64,000 nt of DNA from NCBI RefSeq assembly GCF_014698845.1, contig NZ_JACJTV010000005.1, positions 186,001 to 250,000 of the forward strand, given 5' to 3'. How positions within the stretch are numbered: position 1 is the first letter of the stretch; every line of letters begins with the position of its first letter. Both the position numbers and the translations under genes were made by a program. The notes below the pieces were generated by a model. It did not search any database and was not told where the DNA came from. It saw only the letters and a program-made list of their open reading frames with translations. The DNA is from Coleofasciculus sp. FACHB-1120 (lineage in GTDB: Bacteria > Cyanobacteriota > Cyanobacteriia > Cyanobacteriales > FACHB-T130). Shown one piece after another: positions 1 to 8,500 of this stretch.

Positions 1-662
1 TTTCGGCAGCGTTTAAAACCTTGCTCTATGCCTACACGGGACAGCAAGATATCCTCATCGGATCGCCGATTGCCAATCGCGATCGCGTTGAACTAGAGCC
101 ACTCATTGGATTCTTTGTCAATACCTTAGTTCTTCGCACTGATTTATCTGGAAATCCCAGCTTTCGAGAATTATTAGCACGGGTGCGCGAAGTCACTTTA
201 GGCGCTTATGCTCACCAAGATTTGCCATTTGAGAAGTTAGTAGAGGCGCTACAACCCAATCGTAAACAAAGTGAATTTCCCTTGTTTAAGGTATGGTTCG
301 CGCTGGAAAATGCTCCAATTCCAGATGTAAAACTGCCGAAATTAACGCTTAGTTCAGTTGAATTTTACAGCGGTATCGCACGATACGACTTAAGACTGGG
401 ATTAACGGAGACAGGCGCAGGTTTAAGAGGCTCATTAGAGTACAAAACTGAGTTATTCGATGCTGCAACGATTGCTCGAATCGTCGAACATTTAGAAGCT
501 ATTGTGCGCCAAGCCGTGGCACAACCAGAGATTAAATTAGAACAACTTGCAGCAATAATTACGCAAGCCGAACAACAACAGCAAATCGCCCAAGAAAAAG
601 AACTCGCACAAACTAGCCTGCAAAAGTTAAAGCGAGTTAAACGTAAGGCACTGCATGGATAG
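1..662 (+). CDS. NRPS, C-terminal end of a condensation domain (5' end outside window)
   Basis: This is the 3' end of an NRPS gene that begins before the window; the frame is open to the left edge. What remains is the second half of a condensation domain, with the usual landmarks for the solvent-channel and latch region (GSPIANR, IGFFVNT, HQDLPFEKLVE). After the domain comes a basic tail rich in Gln, Lys and Arg, ending at TAG 660-662. There is no adenylation or carrier domain after it, so this C domain must work in trans with the Asp-type module encoded at 1873-5550. The same order (C domain, then hydroxylase, then Asp module) recurs at 8860-14600, where the C domain and hydroxylase are one polypeptide. 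The family and domain call is firm; the upstream module content is unknown. Confidence 0.93.
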   Translation, partial: SAAFKTLLYAYTGQQDILIGSPIANRDRVELEPLIGFFVNTLVLRTDLSGNPSFRELLARVREVTLGAYAHQDLPFEKLVEALQPNRKQSEFPLFKVWFALENAPIPDVKLPKLTLSSVEFYSGIARYDLRLGLTETGAGLRGSLEYKTELFDAATIARIVEHLEAIVRQAVAQPEIKLEQLAAIITQAEQQQQIAQEKELAQTSLQKLKRVKRKALHG

Positions 663-664
663 AA

Positions 665-738
665 CCTAACCCCCCAAGCCCTTCCCTTGCAGGGAAGGGG
701 GAGGCGGAAGATCCTCTACTACGAGGATAGGGGTTAGG
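665..738. repeat. composite palindromic repeat between NRPS and hydroxylase genes
   Basis: Outer arms CCTAACCCC (665-673) and GGGGTTAGG (730-738) enclose an inner inverted repeat, CCCTTCCCT (679-687) with AGGGAAGGG. It belongs to the same C-run/G-run class found elsewhere in the window, including inside NRPS genes. It fills most of the 131-base gap before the hydroxylase and could act as an attenuator, but nothing in the sequence proves a function. Confidence 0.75.
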
Positions 739-793
739 GATAGGTCAGATCGGGAGTTACGCACAATATTCTGCTTTCTGCAAGAAACTAAGT

Positions 794-1849
794 ATGACAA
801 TGAACATCCCAAAATCGCCCAAACTCAGCCTTAAAAAAGTAGGGACCGCCCAGAGAAAATCAATTACTGTCTCAGAAGGTGAATTGATTAAAGTAGCACC
901 CCTACAACCTAACCAACCTTTGCCGCTCGTTATCGAACCAATAGTAGACGGCTTAGACTTAATTAGTTGGATGCGAAATAATCGTTTATTTATTGAGACT
1001 CAACTTCCCAATTCTGGAGGAATACTCTTCCGCAACTTCAAAATTAATGGGATTGAAGTATTTGAGCAGTTCGTTAAAGCCAGTTCTGATGGTAAACTTT
1101 TACCGTATCAAGAAGGTTCATCACCGCGTACTCTGGTGAAGGACAATGTTTATACTTCCACCGACTATCCAGCCGATCAAACTATCTTTCTTCACAGCGA
1201 ACTTTCCTACGCCAATATATGGCCTTTAAAGATTTATTTTCATTGTGTAAAGGCTGCGGAACAAGGTGGAGAAACGCCAATTGCGGATATTCGGAAAGTC
1301 TGCGATCACATTTCCCCCAAAACACGCGATCGCTTTCTCCAAAAACAAGTGATGTATGTTCGCAACTTTAGCGGTGGACTCGGACTTCCCTGGCAAAAAG
1401 CGTTTCAAACTTCAGATAAAACCGTTGTCGAAGCATACTGTCATGAGAACGGCATTGAGATGGAGTGGAAAGAAGGCGACAAGCTGCGAACTCGTCAAAT
1501 TCGTCCGGCGGTAGTTAACCACCCGAAAACTGGCGAAACAGTTTGGTTTAATCATGCAGCTTTCTTTCACGTATCAACGCTAGAAGCAAAAATTCGCCAA
1601 GCATTGTCAGCCTTTTCGGAAATTGAGCTTCCCTATAACACTTATTACGGAGATGGTTCCCCCATTGAACCCGAAGTTTTAGAGGAAATTCGTTCCGCTT
1701 ATCGCCAAGAAACTGTGATGTTTCCTTGGCAAGCCGGAGATATTTTGATGCTCGACAATATGTTAACGGCTCACGGAAGAACACCCTTCGCCGGTTCGCG
1801 CCAAGTTGTTGTAGGCATGGCTGAACCTTTTAGCAGCAGCCATATTTAA
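794..1849 (+). CDS. TauD/SyrP-like Fe(II)/2-oxoglutarate dioxygenase, probable Asp beta-hydroxylase
   Basis: A 351-residue protein of the TauD/TfdA fold, SyrP branch, whose members hydroxylate the beta carbon of an aspartate held on an NRPS carrier protein. Visible features are the proximal metal ligands in LHSELSY (about residue 133), the typical WPLKIYF-HCVKAAEQGGETPI stretch, and the distal His with the 2-oxoglutarate-binding Arg near AHGRTPFAGSR (about 326-336). It lies between a C-domain gene and a module whose adenylation pocket reads as Asp, so hydroxylation of that Asp is the likely role. A close relative is fused to the NRPS at 5547-11258. The N-terminal 35 residues resemble the linker of that fusion, which suggests fission or fusion between the two arrangements. 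Start at ATG 794; ATG 800 is also possible. Confidence 0.9.
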   Translation: MTMNIPKSPKLSLKKVGTAQRKSITVSEGELIKVAPLQPNQPLPLVIEPIVDGLDLISWMRNNRLFIETQLPNSGGILFRNFKINGIEVFEQFVKASSDGKLLPYQEGSSPRTLVKDNVYTSTDYPADQTIFLHSELSYANIWPLKIYFHCVKAAEQGGETPIADIRKVCDHISPKTRDRFLQKQVMYVRNFSGGLGLPWQKAFQTSDKTVVEAYCHENGIEMEWKEGDKLRTRQIRPAVVNHPKTGETVWFNHAAFFHVSTLEAKIRQALSAFSEIELPYNTYYGDGSPIEPEVLEEIRSAYRQETVMFPWQAGDILMLDNMLTAHGRTPFAGSRQVVVGMAEPFSSSHI

Positions 1850-1872
1850 TACAGCCTAGATGAAGTTTAAAA

Positions 1873-4800
1873 ATGGAAAATAAAGTTTTAAAAATGCCAA
1901 ACGATACTATTCAGGGATTCCAAATCTCTCCCCAGCAAAAACGCCTTTGGGGATTGCAACAACTTGATTCAAATCAAGATTATCAAGCTAGGTGTTATCT
2001 CTTAATAGAAGGGTGTCTCAATATAGAGATGTTGAAAACGTCCCTGCAAGAAATTGTCGAGCGACATGAAATCCTTCGTACCCATTTTCGCTGCCTACCG
2101 GGAATGACGATTCCCCTGCAAGTTATTTCAGAGAGTAGCGCTCTTCACTGGCAATCTATTGATTTAAGTGCTAGAAATAGCCAAGAACAAAGCCTTCAAC
2201 TTGAAACATTTTTTAATTCAATCGGTCATCAACCCTGTAATTTCGAGGAAGATTCCCTATTACAGTTAAGCTTAATTACTCTGTCAGAGCAGAAGCATAT
2301 TTTGCTGATTAACTTACCTGCTCTTTGTGCCGATACTGCAACTTTACAGCATTTAGCAAAAGAAATTAGTCGGACATACGCTGCTTGCTGTCTTGGTACG
2401 GAACTGGACGATGAAATAATGCAGTATGCCGATATCTCTGAATGGCAGAATGAATTGCTGGAAGGAGAAGATACGGAAGCGGGACGGAACTATTGGGAAA
2501 AGCAAGACTTTTCGGCACTGTTAAATATTGAGCTACCGCTGGAAATATTAGTTTCAAAACAAGCTAAATTTCAACCGCAATTGATTACCCAGACAATCAA
2601 TTCCGATAAAGTAGCCAAAATAACCGCATTCGTGAGTAAGTATGAAACTTCTGTGCCTTCATTCCTGCTGACTTGCTGGACAATTTTGCTTTGGCGGCTC
2701 ACGAAACAATCAAATTTGGTAATTGGGACAGCTTTCGATGGACGAAAATACGAGGAGTTAGAATCGGCGTTGGGATTATTTTCCAAATATTTGCCAATTG
2801 AAAGCCATTTAGAAGCTAAGCTTTCTTTCGGTGAATTACTGCAAAAAATTCATCAAGCGCAACAAGAAGTTTACCAATGGCAAGAATATTTTAGCTGGGA
2901 CTTGAACGCTTCGGCTGATTCACCCTTTTTCCCAGTTTGTTTTGAATTTAATCAAGCGACTGATAAGTGTTCTGCTGCTGGCGTTACCTTTTCAATTGAA
3001 CGCCAATATATCTGTATTGACCGCTTCAAGATTAAGCTTGCTGGCGTTGAGCGGGAAGACGCTTTGAGTATCGAGTTTCACTACGACGCAAACTTATTTG
3101 ATGCAGCGGATATTCAGCGGTTAGCCGGACAATTTAGCACTTTAGTTGATAGTATTCTCGAAACTCCAAATGTTGCGATTAGGGAGTTAAAAATTCTTAG
3201 CGATGTAGAACGCCAGCAATTGATTGAGTTTAACAATACCAAGATTGATTTTCCTCAATTTCAGGGAATACATCAACGATTTGAGCAACAGGTTGAAAAA
3301 ACGCCGGACGCGATTGCGCTAAGCGCACGCTCCGCGAACGCACTCGTTTACGAAGGCGAACAACTCACTTATCAGCAGTTAAATCAACGCGCTAACCAAC
3401 TCGCTCATTCCTTGCGAAAGCTGGGTGTCGCACCAGAAGTTTTAGTCGGTCTTTATCTAGAACGCTCTCTAGAGATGGTTGTTGGACTGTTGGGAGTGCT
3501 GAAAGCTGGGGGAGCTTATGTCCCCTTAGACCCAGCCTTACCGCTGGAGCGTCTAGCGTTCATCCTGCAAGATACTCAGGCAAAGGTGCTGTTAACGCAA
3601 CAACATTTAGTTACCAACCTTCCTGGCTCGACAGCTACCGTTTTCTGCTTAGATTCCGAGTCGGAACTGCAACAAGAGAGCGATTGCGCTACCGCGCAGC
3701 CTTCGGATCGCAACTTAGAGACTCAATACATTTCGGCTAGTGATATTCACCCTTCAAAGATCCCCCCAACCCCCCTTACAAAGGGGGGCTATGTTCCCCC
3801 AACCCCTCCTAAAAAGGGAGGCTATGTCCCCCCAACCCCCTTAAAAAGGGGGTCGCCGCAGGCGGGGGAATCGGAAGCTGGGGGAGGGCAAGCAAATCTT
3901 GCCTATGTCATTTACACCTCCGGTTCTACCGGAACACCCAAAGGCGTTGCGGTAGAACATCGACAAATTCTCAACTATCTCAATGGCATTTTGGAAAGAT
4001 TGGATCTTCCCGATGGTGCCAGTTTTGCAATGGTTTCTACCTTTGCTGCCGACTTGGGAAATACAGTTTTATTCCCCTCTTTGTGTACGGGAGGATGTCT
4101 GCATATCATCTCCCAAGATCGCGCCGCTGATGCTGAAGCGCTATCGCAATATTTTCAACAGCATCCAATTGATTGCCTCAAGATAGTTCCTTCTCATTTA
4201 TCGGCTTTACTGGCATCCTCTCACCCAGAATTTATTTTGCCTCGTCAGCGATTAATTTTGGGTGGAGAAGCCTCTAGTTGGACTTTGATTGAGAAAATCC
4301 AGAATTTGGCTCCATCCTGTCGCATTCTCAATCACTATGGGCCAACAGAAACAACGGTCGGCGTACTTACCTATCAGGTAGAAAGTGGGAACTTAGCTAA
4401 TGTTTCAAAGACCGTTCCACTCGGTCGTCCCCTAGCAAATACCCAGATTTATATCCTGGATAATCATCTTCAGCCTGTGCCTATTGGTGTGTCTGGTGAA
4501 GTTTATATTGGGGGAGATAATCTGGCGCGTGGTTATTTAAATCAGCCGGAACTAACAGCCAAGAAATTTATTTCCAACCCATTTTTAAAGAATTCAGGAG
4601 TCATATCAAGTCCGCTTCATGAACCAGCATTCCCTCTGAACCCCACCCCGCCACAGCCTGCGGCTCCGGCTCCCCTCCCCGCAGGCGGGGAGGGGTTGGG
4701 GGTGGGGTTCTATGAGGAATTAACTGGATTTGATATCCAGAGTCAGGAGTCAGAGGAAAATTCAGAATTCAGAATAAAACATTCTAAATTCTTATACAAA

Positions 4801-5550
4801 ACTGGCGACTTAGCTCGCTATTTACCGGATGGAAACATTGAGTTTCTGGGACGAATTGACCATCAGGTAAAAATCCGGGGCTTCCGCATCGAACTAGGGG
4901 AAATTGAGGCGGTGCTAAAGCAGCATCCCGCCGTAGAACAGGCTGTGGTTGTAGTTCGCGAGGATGTGCCTGGTGACAAGCGTTTAGTCGTTTATTCGAT
5001 TTTGAGTCAGCAGCAGGGGAGTAGAGAAGAATCCACTCAATCAAATCTAATGGGTGACTTACGTTCTTTTGTAAAAGCGAAGTTGCCGGAATACATGATA
5101 CCTTCTGCTTTTGTGATTTTAAAGACTCTGCCTTTAACTGCTAATGGGAAAGTGGATCGGGAAAAACTGCCAGCACCTGAGCAAATTCGACCAGAGTTAG
5201 CAGGAACGTTTGTTGCTCCCCGCACCAATGTTGAGGAGATATTAGCTGGAATTTGGGCTGAAGCAATCGGGATTGAACAAGTGGGCATTTACGACAACTT
5301 TTTTGAGCTAGGAGGGCATTCGCTGCTAGCAACTCAGGTGATTTCCCGATTGCGTGACGCCTTTAATGTGGAGTTGCCTTTGCGGCAGTTTTTCGACTTT
5401 CCTACTGTTGCGGATTTAGCAGTCGCGATCGCGCAAAAACTCGCTGAACAGACCGATGAGGAAATGATGGCTCAAATGTTAGCAGAGCTAGATGAAATAT
5501 CGGAGGAAGAAGTTCGAGAAGTTTTGGCTAAGGAAGGAGTAGGCAAATGA
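1873..5550 (+). CDS. NRPS module: interface-type C-like domain, A (Asp), T
   Basis: A 1225-residue NRPS. Residues about 15-440 form a condensation-like domain whose HHxxxDG motif is replaced by LPALCAD (about 147). Such degenerate domains are known as interface domains that recruit beta-hydroxylases, which fits the hydroxylase gene 23 bases upstream. The adenylation domain (about 455-1115) gives pocket residues D, L, T, K, I, G, H, V, G plus the A10 Lys, close to the aspartate code DLTKVGHIGK. The carrier domain has [10 protein letters not shown] (about 1142). There is no release domain, so the chain passes to the next protein, whose ATG overlaps this stop (ATGA). The A domain is swollen by at least four in-frame repeat insertions (about codons 480, 605, 630-670 and 920-960), which might affect activity. 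Confidence 0.93.
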   Translation: MENKVLKMPNDTIQGFQISPQQKRLWGLQQLDSNQDYQARCYLLIEGCLNIEMLKTSLQEIVERHEILRTHFRCLPGMTIPLQVISESSALHWQSIDLSARNSQEQSLQLETFFNSIGHQPCNFEEDSLLQLSLITLSEQKHILLINLPALCADTATLQHLAKEISRTYAACCLGTELDDEIMQYADISEWQNELLEGEDTEAGRNYWEKQDFSALLNIELPLEILVSKQAKFQPQLITQTINSDKVAKITAFVSKYETSVPSFLLTCWTILLWRLTKQSNLVIGTAFDGRKYEELESALGLFSKYLPIESHLEAKLSFGELLQKIHQAQQEVYQWQEYFSWDLNASADSPFFPVCFEFNQATDKCSAAGVTFSIERQYICIDRFKIKLAGVEREDALSIEFHYDANLFDAADIQRLAGQFSTLVDSILETPNVAIRELKILSDVERQQLIEFNNTKIDFPQFQGIHQRFEQQVEKTPDAIALSARSANALVYEGEQLTYQQLNQRANQLAHSLRKLGVAPEVLVGLYLERSLEMVVGLLGVLKAGGAYVPLDPALPLERLAFILQDTQAKVLLTQQHLVTNLPGSTATVFCLDSESELQQESDCATAQPSDRNLETQYISASDIHPSKIPPTPLTKGGYVPPTPPKKGGYVPPTPLKRGSPQAGESEAGGGQANLAYVIYTSGSTGTPKGVAVEHRQILNYLNGILERLDLPDGASFAMVSTFAADLGNTVLFPSLCTGGCLHIISQDRAADAEALSQYFQQHPIDCLKIVPSHLSALLASSHPEFILPRQRLILGGEASSWTLIEKIQNLAPSCRILNHYGPTETTVGVLTYQVESGNLANVSKTVPLGRPLANTQIYILDNHLQPVPIGVSGEVYIGGDNLARGYLNQPELTAKKFISNPFLKNSGVISSPLHEPAFPLNPTPPQPAAPAPLPAGGEGLGVGFYEELTGFDIQSQESEENSEFRIKHSKFLYKTGDLARYLPDGNIEFLGRIDHQVKIRGFRIELGEIEAVLKQHPAVEQAVVVVREDVPGDKRLVVYSILSQQQGSREESTQSNLMGDLRSFVKAKLPEYMIPSAFVILKTLPLTANGKVDREKLPAPEQIRPELAGTFVAPRTNVEEILAGIWAEAIGIEQVGIYDNFFELGGHSLLATQVISRLRDAFNVELPLRQFFDFPTVADLAVAIAQKLAEQTDEEMMAQMLAELDEISEEEVREVLAKEGVGK
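3317..3346 (+). repeat. in-frame GCGCTAAGCGCACGC-type repeat inside an A domain
   Basis: This short GC-rich unit (GCGCTAAGCGCACGCTCCGC and following bases) encodes SARSANALVYEG between the A-domain start and QLTY. The paralogous A domains in this window have only VVFDNQ or VVFENQ there, so the unit looks inserted in frame. Similar units occur outside genes, for example near 29140-29165. Confidence 0.65.
3681..3713 (+). repeat. in-frame GCGATTGCGCTACCGCGCAG-type repeat inside an A domain
   Basis: An inverted-repeat unit that starts CGATTGCG and ends CGGATCGCAA. It adds residues ESDCATAQPSDRN in the linker before the TSGSTG nucleotide-binding motif. The other A domains here lack this segment. 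Confidence 0.6.
3759..3887 (+). repeat. three in-frame C-run/G-run repeat units inside an A domain
   Basis: Three tandem units, each of the form CCCCCAACCCC..(T/A)AAAAGGGGG(G), are translated as repeated VPPTP(L/P)KKGGY-like peptides immediately upstream of NLAYVIYTSGSTG. Identical-looking units are found between genes at 22760-22842. The insertion keeps the reading frame and adds roughly 45 residues relative to the paralogous domains. Confidence 0.8.
4639..4709 (+). repeat. in-frame palindromic repeat before A-domain motif YKTGDLARY
   Basis: Perfect 11-base outer arms AACCCCACCCC (4639-4649) and GGGGTGGGGTT (4699-4709) flank an inner palindrome. The unit is translated as a Pro/Ala/Gly-rich stretch. 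It sits between the NPF motif of the A domain and the conserved YKTGDLARY, the same place as the repeats at 13905 and 55275. Confidence 0.8.
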
Positions 5551-8500
5551 GTAATTTAAGCGAGCGCATCGCCGGACTTTCTCCAGAAAAACGCGAGTTG
5601 CTGCTAAAACGGCTTAATCAGAAAAAAGAGCCGATAGCACCAACCCAAATCCCCCGCCAAAACCGGGACTCTAACTCGTTTCCCTTGTCATTTGCTCAAC
5701 AGCGGTTGTGGTTTTTTGACCAACTAGACCCGGGAAATACCAGCTATAACATTTCTGCGGCTGTGCGCGTTAAGGGAACGCTGGATGCGATCGCTCTGGA
5801 GCAAAGTCTCAACGCAATTATCCAGCGTCACGAAGTCCTACGAACTGCTTTCACAACAGTGAATGGGCAACCTGTCCAAGTCATTACGCCTGATTTTAAA
5901 TTCACGCTTCCACTCATCGATTTGCGGTCACTCTCCAACACCGAACGAGAGCAAGCAGTACGGCAATTCGCCACCGCAGAAGCGCAAAAACCCTTTGACC
6001 TCACACAGGCACCTTTGCTGCGAGTTAGGTTGCTGCATCTGAACGAATTCGAGTATGTGGTGTTATTTACTATGCACCACATCGTCTCAGATGGGTGGTC
6101 AATGGGGATATTTATTCAAGAGTTAGTCACTTTTTATAAAGCTTTCGCTTGTAGAGACGAGATTAATTGCGTCTCTACACTCCTTCCTGAATTAAGTATC
6201 CAATATGCAGACTTTGCAGTTTGGCAGCGACAGTGGCTACAAGGAGAAGTTTTAGAAGCCCAGATTGCTTATTGGAAAAAGCAATTGGGGGGCAATCTTC
6301 CCGTACTAGATTTGCCGACAGACCGACCGCGACCTGCGGTGCAAACCTTCCAAGGCGCTGAGGAAAAATTTGTCTTGTCCAAGGCGTTGATTGAGGAACT
6401 GACTAAAGTAGGTCAGCAGCAAGGAGCGACTTTATTTATCGTTTTGCTGGCGGCGTTCAAAACTCTGCTTTATCGCTACACCGGACAGGAAGATATTTTA
6501 GTTGGTTCGCCAATTGCCAACCGCAACCGCGCCGAACTAGAAGGATTAATTGGCTTTTTTGCGAATACTTTAGTTCTGCGTACTGACTTAGCAAATAATC
6601 CTACTTTTAAGGAGTTGTTAGGACGGGTGCGCGAGGTGGCGCTGGGAGCATACAGCCACCAGGATTTACCCTTCGAGAAGCTGGTAGAAGTGTTGCAGCC
6701 AAATCGGGATTTGAGCCGGAACCCGCTGTTTCAAGTGTTGTTTGCTCTGCGTAATGTTCCCACGCAAACTTTAGAATTGCCGGGAGTTAGGCTCAGTCTC
6801 GAAGAGATGGAGAGCCAAACGGCAAGATTCGATTTTGTACTCAACTTAGCCCAGGAATCAGAAGGTCTTACTGGCATATTTGAGTACAACAAAAACTTAT
6901 TTGATGCCAGCACGATCCAGCGGATGGCAGGACATTTTCAAACCTTGTTAGAAAGTATTGTTGCCAATAGCGATCGCGCTATCTCCACTTTGCCATTTTT
7001 GACGCAACCCGAACAACATCAGTTGTTATGGGAGTGGAACAATACTCACACAAACGACTCGCCGGATCGGTGTCTGCATGAGTTGTTTGAAGAACAAGCG
7101 GAACGAACACCCGATGCTATTGCAGTTGTTTTTGACAACCAACAACTCACCTACGCCGAACTCAATACCAAGGCGCATCAACTCGCACATCATCTACAGA
7201 AACTCGGTGTGAAGCCTGAAGTTTTAGTAGGGATTTGTGTAGAGCGTTCCCTAGAAATGGTAATCGGATTGCTGGGCATTCTCAAAGCAGGGGGAGCCTA
7301 CCTTCCCCTAGATCCAGCCTATCCCCCAGAGCGCCTCGCTTTCATGTTAGAGGATGCTCAAGTTCCGGTATTATTAACCCAAAAACGCCTGTTAAATCTC
7401 CTACCCTCCCAGAATGCTCAGGTTGTATGCCTGGACAGCGATTGGGGAAATCAACAAATCCACAGTCAAAATCCAATCCCAAATCCCTCAAACTTAGCTT
7501 ATGTTATCTATACTTCCGGCTCAACCGGACGACCCAAAGGCGTACAAATTTCCCACGCCTGTGTCGTCAACTTCCTAATTTCTATGCGCCAGAAATTAGG
7601 AATAAATCAGCTAGATATTTTATTAGCTGTCACCTCCTTATCTTTTGATATTGCGGCGCTAGAAATATTCCTCCCCATAACTGTAGGCTCTCGCGTTGTT
7701 GTAGTCAGCCGTGAAATCGCCTCTGACGGGGCACAGTTGTTAACAACATTGACCGATTCTGGGGCGACCATCATGCAAGCAACGCCTGCGACTTGGCGAA
7801 TGCTTTTGGCAGCAGGATGGCAGGGGAACAAGAACTTGAAAATCCTCTGTGGTGGCGAAGCCTTACCGCGACAACTCGCCGCTCAATTGCTGGTGCGGGG
7901 CGATCGCTTGTGGAACTTGTACGGCCCTACGGAAACTACCATTTGGTCTACTATCCATCTGGTGGAAAGTAGGGATGCGATTTCTATCGGTCGTCCGATT
8001 GCTAATACGCAAGTTTACATCTTAGACCGCTCTCTACAGCCTGTCCCTGTGGGTGTTACGGGTGAACTGTATATTGGCGGGAAAGGGTTATCCAGAGGCT
8101 ACCTAAATCGACCTGAACTAACAGCCGAGAAGTTCATTGCCAATCCGTTTTTAGACCAATCCGAAAAGTCGGAATTACTGTATAAAACTGGAGATTTAGC
8201 GAGATATCTCCCGAATGGTGAATTGGAATATTTGGGACGCATCGACCACCAAGTTAAAGTGCGAGGCTTCCGGATTGAACTGGGCGAAATTGAAGCGGTA
8301 CTCAGCCAACATCCAGCCGTGCAGCAAGCGGTAGTGATTGCTAGAGAGGCTAATTCTAGCGACAAGAATTTGCTTGCTTATGTCGTACCGATGCCAGCGG
8401 AAGCTGCAACAACACCCGCACAACTGCGCTCATTTCTCAAGGAGAAGCTACCCGATTACATGGTGCCTTCTGCCTTTGTACTGCTAGAAGCAATTCCTTT

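Noticed and set aside
3759-3887. CRISPR-like array (three regularly spaced repeats)
   Set aside because: The units are palindromic, adjacent without unique spacers of constant length, and lie inside an open NRPS frame. No cas genes are present.
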